Assembly (NCBI RefSeq): GCF_036013915.1
Contig: NZ_CP107899.1
Coordinates: forward strand, 620,001 to 684,000
From: Streptomyces sp. NBC_00464
Lineage (GTDB): Bacteria > Actinomycetota > Actinomycetes > Streptomycetales > Streptomycetaceae
Length of the DNA: 64,000 nucleotides
Reading direction: 5' to 3'
In this document: positions 27,238 through 35,064 of the stretch, piece after piece
Layout: each line of letters opens with the position of its first letter
How positions within the stretch are numbered: the first letter of the stretch is position 1
Program-made: the position numbers and the translations under genes
The notes under the pieces: generated by a model
Seen by the model: only the letters and a program-made list of their open reading frames with translations
Told to the model about the DNA's origin: nothing
The model's database searches: none

Positions 27238-27974
27238 GGGCGGGATCCTTCGGCGTGCGTGGGAACGCCGGTTTGCGCGCCGGCCCGGATGAGAGGTGTC
27301 AGTGAGGTGAGCAGGCGATGGGCCGGAGGTGCGGGACGGGGGTCGTCCGGGCGGCGGACGGCGAGGGTCTGGAAGCCTGCGGTGGCCGCGGCATCCAGTT
27401 CTTCACCCGAGTCGCTGGCGAAGAGGACGAGCGCCGGTGGTGTGCGGATGGCTCTGGCGATGCTCAGGTAGGAGGCGGCATCGTGCTTGGGGCCGGCCGA
27501 GTTGAGGTCGAAGTGGCCGTCGAGGAGCAGGGTCAGGTCGCCGTGGGCGGTGTGGGCGAACCAGTCGCGTTGGGCGGCTTCGGAGCCTGAGGAGTAGATG
27601 TAGCGGGCGATGCCTTGTTCCCGCCAGGCGGCGAGGGCCGGCGGGACGTCCGGATAGACGTGACCGGTCAGTTCGCCGGCGGCGTATCCGGCTGCCCAGA
27701 TGTGGCCCTGGAGGTTCTTGAGGGGTGCTGCCTTGGTGTCGGTGTCGGCCCATTCTTCGAGCTGGGTGATCACATCGGTGGGGTCGAGTCGCGGGTCGCC
27801 GAGGTCGGTTCGGACTGCTTGGAGGATCTGCTGGCCCTGGTCGGTGTGGTGGTGGGCGGTTATCCACGGGGCGATGCGCGTGCGGGCGTAGGGGAAGAGC
27901 ACATCGCGGACGTGGGAGAGGGCGCCTGTGGTGCCTTCGATGTCGAGGAGGACTGCCTGGTGGTGCGGGTTCAT
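27234..27974 (-). CDS. mtnC: Acireductone synthase (enolase-phosphatase)
   Basis: 246-residue HAD-family enzyme making acireductone from 2,3-diketo-5-methylthiopentyl-1-phosphate. The nucleophile Asp is in LLDIEGTTG; IYSSGSEAAQRDWF carries the second HAD motif; FASDSGEELDAAATAG the acidic motif. It follows mtnD by one base and overlaps mtnP by 4. Confidence 0.92.
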   Translation of the reverse strand: MNPHHQAVLLDIEGTTGALSHVRDVLFPYARTRIAPWITAHHHTDQGQQILQAVRTDLGDPRLDPTDVITQLEEWADTDTKAAPLKNLQGHIWAAGYAAGELTGHVYPDVPPALAAWREQGIARYIYSSGSEAAQRDWFAHTAHGDLTLLLDGHFDLNSAGPKHDAASYLSIARAIRTPPALVLFASDSGEELDAAATAGFQTLAVRRPDDPRPAPPAHRLLTSLTPLIRAGAQTGVPTHAEGSRP

Positions 27975-27975
27975 G

Positions 27976-28551
27976 TCAGTCCTCGGCCAGCAGTGCGTCG
28001 AGGCGGGGGAAGGAAGCGGCGATGGGGTCTGCGGTGAAGTCGCCGACCCAGCCGTCCTCCTTTTCGAAGAAGCGGATGGCGGCGAAGTCCGGTACGGGGC
28101 CCATGTCGAACCAGTGCCGGGTGCCGGCGGGGACGGACAGGAGGTCGCCCGCCTCGCATACGACGGCGTGGACCTTGTCGTCCAGGTGCAGGTAGAAGCA
28201 ACCGGTGCCGTGGGCGAAGAACCTCACCTCGTCTTCGTCGTGACGGTGTTCTTCGAGGAACATCGAGCGGGCCGCGTCGGCACGCACGGCCCATGCGGGG
28301 CTGTCCTCGGGATGGAGTCGGGCCACGTCCACCAGACGCAGGCCCTGCTCGGCGCACAGGGCGTCGACCTCCTTGCGGTAGGTCTCCAGCAGGTCGGCGG
28401 GGGTGGTGGTGGGGGCGACCTTCAGCCGCACCGGCCAGCGGCTGAAGGACGCTCCATGTGTGCGCAGCATGTCGGTGATCTCGGCGGTGTCGCGGGTCCG
28501 GGTGAGGACGGTGCCGGGTGCTTCGACCGGCATGACCTGAAGGAGTGTCAT
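27976..28551 (-). CDS. mtnD: Acireductone dioxygenase
   Basis: 191-residue cupin. The metal ligands are in EEHRHDEDEVRFF (HxH and Glu) and the later GTRHWFD. With iron it yields 2-keto-4-methylthiobutyrate and formate, the direct precursor of methionine. Overlaps mtnB by 4 bases. Confidence 0.92.
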   Translation of the reverse strand: MTLLQVMPVEAPGTVLTRTRDTAEITDMLRTHGASFSRWPVRLKVAPTTTPADLLETYRKEVDALCAEQGLRLVDVARLHPEDSPAWAVRADAARSMFLEEHRHDEDEVRFFAHGTGCFYLHLDDKVHAVVCEAGDLLSVPAGTRHWFDMGPVPDFAAIRFFEKEDGWVGDFTADPIAASFPRLDALLAED

Positions 28552-29240
28552 GAGTGCTCCGCGGTGGGTGAGGTGTCAGGTGTGGTGGTGGTGCTCAGGG
28601 GCGTAGCTGCCAGGACCAGGAGCTGGCAGATCGCTTCCAGGCATTCGAGACGGTTGCGAGCCTGGGCAAGGGAGTTGCCCCAGGTGGTGATGCCGTGGTC
28701 GGCGATGAGCAGTCCGGGCGGAGCGCCGGGGGTGGCCGTGGCCCAGGCTGCGACGTTGTGGGCGATGCGGGGGACGTCGGGCCAGTTGACGAAGACGGGC
28801 ACGGTGGTCCGGGAGGGGTCGGCCAGACCGAGGCCCTTGAGGAGCTCGTAGCGTTCCAGGTGCAGAAGGCTGGTGTGCTGGGGGTGCTGGGCTCGGGTGG
28901 CGATGACGGTGGCGTACGGCGAGTGGACGTGGATGACGGCTTGTGCGTCGGTGGTGCGGTAGAGCGCGGAGTGGATGCAGGTTTCGGCCGAGGGGCGCTG
29001 GGACCCGGTGCGGACGGGTTCGCTGGTGTGGGCGTCGATCTCGACCATGTCCTGGTTGGTGAGTTCGCCCTTGTCCCGGCCGCTGGCTGTGATGAGGGCA
29101 CGCTGCGGCTGGTCGGGCAGGAGCATCGACAGGTTGCCTGCGGTGCCGGGCATCCAGCCCTGCTCGTACAGGTGGCGGCTGGTGGTGGCCAGTTGCCCGG
29201 CAGTTGTGCGGCCGGTGCTGGTGGCGGGTGCGTAGGTCAT
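28548..29240 (-). CDS. mtnB: Methylthioribulose-1-phosphate dehydratase
   Basis: 230-residue class-II aldolase-fold enzyme. Zinc ligands are in VIHVHSPYAT and in IADHGITTWG, and the N-terminal GWMPGTAGNLSM is family-typical. It dehydrates MTRu-1-P to the diketo compound used by MtnC. Overlaps mtnA and mtnD by 4 bases each. Confidence 0.92.
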   Translation of the reverse strand: MTYAPATSTGRTTAGQLATTSRHLYEQGWMPGTAGNLSMLLPDQPQRALITASGRDKGELTNQDMVEIDAHTSEPVRTGSQRPSAETCIHSALYRTTDAQAVIHVHSPYATVIATRAQHPQHTSLLHLERYELLKGLGLADPSRTTVPVFVNWPDVPRIAHNVAAWATATPGAPPGLLIADHGITTWGNSLAQARNRLECLEAICQLLVLAATPLSTTTTPDTSPTAEHS

Positions 29241-30259
29241 GCGTGGTCTCCCTTGGGCCAGGTGATGCCGTCCTCGGAGATGACCGCTGTGATCAGCTGG
29301 GCGGGGGTGGTGTCGAAGGCGGGGTTGAAGGCGCGGGTGGAGGCCGGCGCGGTGAGTTTCCCGGCGTAGTGGGTGACCTCGTGGGCGGGGCGCTGCTCGA
29401 CGACGATGTGACTGGCACCGGGGATCGTGGCATCACGGGTCGATTCGGGGGCCACGACGAAGAACGGGACGCCGTGGTGATGGGCGGCCAGGGCGAGGGC
29501 GTACGTACCGATCTTGTTGGCGACATCGTGGTTGGCGGCTATGCGGTCGGCTCCCACCAGGACGCAGTCGACCAGGCCCACTGCCATGGCGGTCGCGGCC
29601 GCGGAGTCCACGCACAGCCGGTGCGGGATGTCGGCCTCGGCGAGTTCCCATGTGGTCAGGCGGGCGCCTTGAAGGAGTGGTCTCGTTTCGCCCACCAGGA
29701 CTTCACGGACTCGGCCGGATTCGGCGAGGGCGAGGATGGTGCCCAGAGCGGTTCCGACTGCGGCTGTGGCAAGGCGGCCTGTATTGCAGTGCGTCCATAT
29801 GCTCAGCGGTTTGTCGGGGCAGGTAGAGGTGACTGCGTCGACGGCGTGCGTGACCATGCGCAGGTTGACGGCGATGTCCTGGTCCAGCATGTTCAAGGCT
29901 TCTGCCAGGACCGCGTCGGTGCCTTCGGGAAGGTGGTGCAGGACCCGGTTTACGGCCCAGGCGAGGTTGACGGCGGTGGGGCGCACGGCGACGAGCCGTT
30001 CTGCATCTGCCCGCACCGCTCCGGGGTCGGGTGCCGGTCCGGACAGATGGCGGCGAGCTGAGAGGGCCACGGCCAGGGCTCCGGCCAGTCCGATGGCCGG
30101 GGCTCCGCGGATGGCGAGGGTAGCGATGGCCTCGCTCACTTCCTCGACCGTGGTCAGCCGGATCTGCCGGGTCTCGTGAGGCAGGGCGCGCTGGTCGAGG
30201 GTGACGATCGTGCCGTCGTCCCAGGCCAGCGACGACTGCACGGTGCCGGGTGGGTTCAC
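29237..30259 (-). CDS. mtnA: Methylthioribose-1-phosphate isomerase
   Basis: 340-residue eIF2B-like isomerase. Motifs: EVSEAIATLAIRGAPAIG, SIWTHCNTGRLATA (catalytic Cys), ETRPLLQGARLTTWEL, and VLVGADRIAANHDVANKIGT (catalytic Asp). GTG start after AGGG. First of five mtn genes, 38 bases downstream of the ATP-grasp gene. An mtnE aminotransferase and mtnK kinase are absent; mtnK is not needed with MtnP. Confidence 0.93.
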   Translation of the reverse strand: MNPPGTVQSSLAWDDGTIVTLDQRALPHETRQIRLTTVEEVSEAIATLAIRGAPAIGLAGALAVALSARRHLSGPAPDPGAVRADAERLVAVRPTAVNLAWAVNRVLHHLPEGTDAVLAEALNMLDQDIAVNLRMVTHAVDAVTSTCPDKPLSIWTHCNTGRLATAAVGTALGTILALAESGRVREVLVGETRPLLQGARLTTWELAEADIPHRLCVDSAAATAMAVGLVDCVLVGADRIAANHDVANKIGTYALALAAHHHGVPFFVVAPESTRDATIPGASHIVVEQRPAHEVTHYAGKLTAPASTRAFNPAFDTTPAQLITAVISEDGITWPKGDHA

Positions 30260-30297
30260 TGGTGGGTGTCCCTTCGGGTTGGGCCTGTGCCGACGGT

Positions 30298-31932
30298 TCA
30301 GCTGGCAGGGGGCTGGGCTCGCAGTTCGATCAGTGCGCTCGGATCGGCGAGGTCGGCGGTCACCTGCTCGGGGTCCTCGCCGACGGCGATGACGTATCCG
30401 TAGCGGTTGAGGTAGGCGCGTGGCGGCAGGGCGAGTGCGGTACCGGGGCCGGCGGTGGCCACGGCGCGATGGATGGTGGGGCCGAGGCGGTCGGTCCGGA
30501 CGGTCACGGTGGCCGCGATGCAGTCCTGGGCCGGGTAGAGGAAGCGGATCGCGGCGGTGTTACCGGTGCGGGGTGTGGTGTCGGGGGCGAACCCGGCGGC
30601 CACGTGGGCGGCGGCGACTGCGGGGTCGGTGCCGGTGGCGAGGGCTCCGAGATAGGGGATGAAGTCACCGCCGAGCCGGGCGTTGATCTCGATCAGCCGG
30701 GGGCCGTGGGGGGTGAGTTTGAACTCGGTGTGCGTGGCGCCGTGGACGTAGCCGATCGCTTTGTGGATGCGGTTGAGCTGGTCGAGAAGTTCGGGGTCCT
30801 CCATGAGCGGGTCGGCGCCGTGGACGGTGTGTCCGATTTCCTCGAAGTAGGGGTTGCAGCCGACCTGCTTGCGGGCCAGGACCATCGGGGTGCAGACGCC
30901 TTCGGTGATGACGGCGTCGATGCTGATCTCCTCACCGGTGACCAGTTCCTCGATCAGGACGTCGGCTTCGTAGCGCGGCACTCCGGCGTAGGTGGCCCCA
31001 GCGGCGACCGTGTACGCCTGGCGGACGGCGGCCGGGGTGTCGGCGCGCAGGACGCCCATGCTTCCGGCGAGTCCGCGGGCCTTGACGACTACGGGGTATC
31101 CGATGGTCTCTGCTGCGGCGGTTGCCTCATCGGCGTCGGCCACGGGGATGGATGCCGGTTGCGGGATCTCGGCTTCGGTGAGGAGGGCGCGGGTGGTTGC
31201 CTTGTCTCGGCAGGCCAGGACCGCGCGCGGCGGGCTGCCGGGCAGGCCGAGGGTCTGGGCGAGCTGCGCGGCGGCGTGCACCAGTGACTCGTCGTAGGTG
31301 AAGACCCCCACGACGGGAAGAGCGGCGGCGACGGGACCAGCAGCTTCGTACAGGGCGCGGACGTCTTTGGTGTTCAGCACCGTGGCGCCTTCGATGTACG
31401 GAAGTTGCCAGGTGGGCTCGTAGGCATCCAGGAGCCAGAGGCGGAAGTCACGGGTGATCGCGGCGAGGATGTACTCGCGATAGCGGCGGTCTCCGCTGCC
31501 GATGAGCAGGAGGACGGGGGCCGGCGTGTCGCCGGTGGGCGGGGTGGTGGCGTCCATTTCGGGCCTCTTGATGGGCGTGTGACCGTCGGGGTGATCGGCT
31601 GCGGTGCGGGGACTGGCGCGGCCGGGGTGGTAGGGGCCGTTGCCGGTGAGGAGACCTGCGGGGAGTTGGGTGAGGCAGTGGTCGTCGAGGCTGTAGAGGA
31701 TGCTGGTTCCGGCTCGGGCGGTGGTGAGGAAGCGGGCCTGGCGCAGGATCTTGAGGTGGTGGGAGACCGTCGACTGGCTGAGCTTGAGGTGGTCGACGAT
31801 GACGCCCGCTGGTACCGGGCGTTCCTGCCGGCTGACGAAACGCACGATGAGAATGCGTGTCGGGTCGGCGAGGGCCTGGAACCAGCGGGCGTACTCCTCG
31901 GCGGTTGCCCGCTCGAGTGAGGGCTCGTGCAC
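30298..31932 (-). CDS. ArsR domain fused in frame to an ATP-grasp ligase
   Basis: 544 residues in one uninterrupted frame. Residues 1-100 are an ArsR winged-helix domain (LKLSQSTVSHHLKILRQARF, no obvious Cys pair; one Cys in DDHCLTQLP). Residues 100-125 are a Pro/Thr-rich linker. From Met126 (31557) an ATP-grasp ligase follows, with lid GYPVVVKARGLAGSMGV, metal-site Glu/Asn at RLIEINARLGGDF and a preceding EFKLT. ATP-grasp enzymes of this shape join a carboxylate to an amine, for example in dipeptide formation. Met126 has its own AGAGG site 8 bases upstream, so a separate ligase may also be made. GTG start. Sits between the PiT and mtnA genes. Confidence 0.85.
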   Translation of the reverse strand: MHEPSLERATAEEYARWFQALADPTRILIVRFVSRQERPVPAGVIVDHLKLSQSTVSHHLKILRQARFLTTARAGTSILYSLDDHCLTQLPAGLLTGNGPYHPGRASPRTAADHPDGHTPIKRPEMDATTPPTGDTPAPVLLLIGSGDRRYREYILAAITRDFRLWLLDAYEPTWQLPYIEGATVLNTKDVRALYEAAGPVAAALPVVGVFTYDESLVHAAAQLAQTLGLPGSPPRAVLACRDKATTRALLTEAEIPQPASIPVADADEATAAAETIGYPVVVKARGLAGSMGVLRADTPAAVRQAYTVAAGATYAGVPRYEADVLIEELVTGEEISIDAVITEGVCTPMVLARKQVGCNPYFEEIGHTVHGADPLMEDPELLDQLNRIHKAIGYVHGATHTEFKLTPHGPRLIEINARLGGDFIPYLGALATGTDPAVAAAHVAAGFAPDTTPRTGNTAAIRFLYPAQDCIAATVTVRTDRLGPTIHRAVATAGPGTALALPPRAYLNRYGYVIAVGEDPEQVTADLADPSALIELRAQPPAS

Positions 31933-31940
31933 GAGGGTGG

Positions 31941-33020
31941 TTAGCGGGCCACCAGGAAGACCAGGGCGGCTACCGCTGCGGCGAAGGGTGGGGTCACCAG
32001 CCAGGCGATGAGGAAGTGACGCAGTGTCTTGCCGCTCAGACGGTTGAGGTTGGCCCCGGCCGAGCCCGCGATGGCGCCCGTCGAGGTGTGGGTGGTGGAC
32101 ATGGGCAGCCCGTAGCCGGCGCCGAGGCCGACCAGGGTGGCGGTGGTGATGTTGGCCATGAACCCTTCGCGGTGGTTCATGCGGATGACGCCTTCACCCA
32201 GGCGCTGGGCCAGGCGCATGCCACCGGTGAGGGAACCGAGGGCCATCGCTCCGGAGACCAGGAGCATGATTTGCCAGGTCGTCATGCCGGCCGGGACCAG
32301 GGCGAACGCGCCGATGGCGACGATCTTGGGGGTGTCGTTGAGGCCCCGGGCGAAGCCGGTGGCACCGCTGGTGAGCCAGTGCGCGGCGGCCAGGACGCGC
32401 CCGGCGGGGGGCTCGGTGGCGGTGGTCGGGGCGGCGTTGACGCGTTCGGCGGCCAGCACGGCTCCGCCCTCGCCTGCCGGGGTGGCCGGGGATGCGGGTT
32501 CGGCGGTCGCTTCCGGCTCAGTGGTGGGGGGCTTGGAGGCGGCGCCGCGGTTGAAGACCAGGGCCAGGATCAGGGATATGGCGTAGGCGATGCCGATGCT
32601 GACGAGCAGCGGGATGATGAGCTTCTCCGGAATGGCGCTCCAGGCGATGGAGTCGGATGCGAGCAGCATCCCGGCGCCCAGGAGGGCGCCGATCAGGGCG
32701 TGGGTGGTGGAGACGGGCAGGCGCAGGACGGTCGCGAGGGCGACCCAGGCGACCGCGCCGGCGAGCACGGCGACGGCGAATGCGTCGGTCGGTTCAGCGG
32801 TGACGATGCCCGCGGAGAAGAGCTTGGTCATGCGGTCGGCCAGGGCCAGGGAGCACAGGCATCCGGCGAGGGTGGTGACGGTGCCCCACACAATGGCGGT
32901 GCGGTACTTGGTCACCCCCGCCCCGGCGAGGGTGGCGACGCCTTTGGGGACGTCATTGCTGCCGTTGGCGGCGGCAAGGGCCGCTACCAGGATGAAAACG
33001 AGCACGACAGTGAAAGACAT
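31941..33020 (-). CDS. PiT-family phosphate (possibly arsenate) transporter
   Basis: 359-residue membrane transporter with the two PiT signature repeats, AAANGSNDVPKGVATLAG at the N-terminus and GFARGLNDTPKIVAIG in the second half, separated by an Ala/Pro-rich cytoplasmic loop. PiT systems carry metal-phosphate and also admit arsenate. ATG 33020 begins MSFTVVLVFIL; longer in-frame sequence lacks conservation. It lies within the ArsL operon, 8 bases before the ArsR-ATP-grasp gene. Arsenate uptake as a substrate supply is an inference; phosphate import for MtnP is another. Confidence 0.88.
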   Translation of the reverse strand: MSFTVVLVFILVAALAAANGSNDVPKGVATLAGAGVTKYRTAIVWGTVTTLAGCLCSLALADRMTKLFSAGIVTAEPTDAFAVAVLAGAVAWVALATVLRLPVSTTHALIGALLGAGMLLASDSIAWSAIPEKLIIPLLVSIGIAYAISLILALVFNRGAASKPPTTEPEATAEPASPATPAGEGGAVLAAERVNAAPTTATEPPAGRVLAAAHWLTSGATGFARGLNDTPKIVAIGAFALVPAGMTTWQIMLLVSGAMALGSLTGGMRLAQRLGEGVIRMNHREGFMANITTATLVGLGAGYGLPMSTTHTSTGAIAGSAGANLNRLSGKTLRHFLIAWLVTPPFAAAVAALVFLVAR

Positions 33021-33090
33021 GGCGGTGTCTCCAGTGTGTGAAGGGGCCGCGGCCATCAGGGGGCCGCGGCCCGGAATCCGGCGGTGCGGA

Positions 33091-33888
33091 TCAGCAGCAG
33101 GTGCCCCCGGGGGCACACTCCTGCGGAGCGTCGGCTTCGCTGTCGACGGGCTTGCGGGCGCGGATGATGGCGGCGTGCAGGCCGTCCGCGGCTTCCTGGG
33201 TGAAGACGATCTCGGTGTCCTTCAGGCCCACAGCGTCCAGGAGTTCGCGGTACTCCCCCACCGACAGGGCGCCTGCGATGCACTGACTGTGCCCGCCGCG
33301 CTGGGCCCGCTCGTCGGGACTGAGGCGGTCCTCGGCCACGACGTCGCTGATGCCCAGGCGTCCGCCGGGGGCCAGCACGCGGGCCATCTCGGCGAACACG
33401 GCCGGCTTGTTCAGCGACAGGTTGATCACGCAGTTGGAGATGATGACGTCGACGGTCTTCGCGGGCAGCGGAATGGACTCGATGGTGCCCTTGAGGAGGA
33501 CCACGTTGTCGATCTCGGCGTCCTCGATGTTGCGGGCCGCCAGAGCGAGCATCTCCTCAAGGAAGTCCAGCCCGAAGACCCGCCCGTCGGGGCCGACGCG
33601 GCGTGCGGACAGGATCACGTCCAGTCCGCCACCGGAGCCCAGGTCCAGAACCGTTTCGCCTTCCCGCAGTTCGGCGACCGCGCTGGGGTTGCCGCAGCCC
33701 AGGGAAGCGAGCAGGGCGGTGTCCGGTGCGGCGCCGGGGCCGATCTCGTCGTAAGCGGCGGGGCCGAAGGTATTGGGGTCGGGGGAACAGCAGGCGCCAC
33801 TGGTCTCGGCCTCTTCGGCCTTGGCGCGGTAGTAGGCGCGGACCTCTTCCTGCAAGGTGCCCGAGGCCGTGGTGGTGGTGTCACTCAT
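33091..33888 (-). CDS. arsM: Arsenite S-adenosylmethionine methyltransferase
   Basis: 265-residue class-I methyltransferase. SAM site LDLGSGGGLDVILSA; the conserved arsenic-binding Cys residues are in GACCSPD (33-34), NCVINL (153) and SQCIAG (203). It ends in APGGTCC, two more thiols. ArsM methylates As(III) and, in arsinothricin synthesis, hydroxyarsinothricin to arsinothricin. Here it is the fourth gene of the ArsL operon, which favours the biosynthetic role; general arsenite methylation is the alternative. Confidence 0.93.
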   Translation of the reverse strand: MSDTTTTASGTLQEEVRAYYRAKAEEAETSGACCSPDPNTFGPAAYDEIGPGAAPDTALLASLGCGNPSAVAELREGETVLDLGSGGGLDVILSARRVGPDGRVFGLDFLEEMLALAARNIEDAEIDNVVLLKGTIESIPLPAKTVDVIISNCVINLSLNKPAVFAEMARVLAPGGRLGISDVVAEDRLSPDERAQRGGHSQCIAGALSVGEYRELLDAVGLKDTEIVFTQEAADGLHAAIIRARKPVDSEADAPQECAPGGTCC

Positions 33889-33912
33889 GTCTGAAGTCCT
33901 TGAGGAAGGGGG

Positions 33913-35025
33913 TCAGGCGCCGGCGGGGGCGAGGCGGTGGACCGGGCGGGGATAGGACGGCTTGAAGGAGACCGGTGCGGTCGCGGAGGACATGACCTGG
34001 TGGCTGTCGTCGGCGGCTTTGACCGCTGCGGTGACGGCCTGGTCGAGGGCCTCGGGCTCGCAGGCGACGCGGGCGTTGACGACCGCCCGGCCGGCCGCGG
34101 CATGGGCAGCCGCGGCGCGGTCGCACGTGGGGTCGGCTCCTGCCTGGGTGCAGCTGAGCTTGGCGAAGTCCCCGTCGGGCAGCTCCACGGTGAGCTTGGC
34201 ATGCCCGATCACCGCGTCGCTCTCCTGTGCCCAGCGGGAGAGCCCGGCCAGTACGGTGCCGGCCCAGGCGGTGGCGTCGAAGCCGGTGCCCGCCACTGCT
34301 GCGGTGAGGTCGAGTTCCTGGTTCATCCAGGCCAGTTGCGCCTCGGCGGCGGCATAGCGGTCGTAGTCGATGTCGAGCTGGACATCCTGGTTGGTCGCCG
34401 GTGCCTGCCAGGCGTCGGTGAGGTCCTCAAGTCCGGCACCAGTGGTGGCGGAGTAGCCCACAACAGTGGCGTTGGGGTACTGGGCGGCCAGGTCCTTCAG
34501 CAGAGTCTCGGCCCGCGGCGCCGGGATGGTGTCGAGTTTGTTGACGGCGATGACGTCGGCTTCGGTGAGCTGCTGGCGGAACAGGTAGGAGAGGTCCGAT
34601 TCCGGTTCGGCTCGCTGGGCCGCGCGCTCGAAGGCCAGGTGGCGCAGCGGGTCGACGACCGTGGTGAGGGGGGCGACGACCATGCTGTCGCCGTAGTACT
34701 GGCGCAGCGGGCGCACGACGGTGGCCTGCAGGTCGGTGCAGGAGCCGACGGCCTCGGCGATCACGACGTCGACTCCGTCGGAGTCGACCAGGGCGACGAC
34801 GGCCTCGACGAGGTCCTCGAACTTGCAGCAGAAGCATCCGCCGGTGACTTCAGCGACGCTGCCGAGTTTGCTGCGGACCAGTTTGGTGTCGACCAGCTCG
34901 ACGCCCTGGTCGTTCGTGATGACGGCGACTTTGCGGCCGGTTTCCTGCAGGGCCAGCGCGGTTGCGGTCATGGTGGTGGTCTTGCCCGCCCCGAGGAACC
35001 CGGTCAGCGGAATGAACGTGATCAT
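33913..35025 (-). CDS. CobW/COG0523-type GTPase, putative metallochaperone
   Basis: 370-residue G3E GTPase. Walker A GFLGAGKTT at residues 8-16, the metal-binding motif GGCFCCKF near residue 63, and NKLD as the guanine-specificity motif. The C-terminal half is not the usual CobW_C in any way I can recognise, with Cys residues in KLSCTQAGADPTCDR and RVACEPE. Such proteins insert or deliver metals to target enzymes. Located between the transferase and ArsM genes, it may hand As(III) or a cofactor metal to ArsL or ArsM; that is inference. Confidence 0.85.
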   Translation of the reverse strand: MITFIPLTGFLGAGKTTTMTATALALQETGRKVAVITNDQGVELVDTKLVRSKLGSVAEVTGGCFCCKFEDLVEAVVALVDSDGVDVVIAEAVGSCTDLQATVVRPLRQYYGDSMVVAPLTTVVDPLRHLAFERAAQRAEPESDLSYLFRQQLTEADVIAVNKLDTIPAPRAETLLKDLAAQYPNATVVGYSATTGAGLEDLTDAWQAPATNQDVQLDIDYDRYAAAEAQLAWMNQELDLTAAVAGTGFDATAWAGTVLAGLSRWAQESDAVIGHAKLTVELPDGDFAKLSCTQAGADPTCDRAAAAHAAAGRAVVNARVACEPEALDQAVTAAVKAADDSHQVMSSATAPVSFKPSYPRPVHRLAPAGA

Positions 35026-35064
35026 GTCGTTCCTTCTGGTCCGATTCGAAAGCCTGGGAGGGGG

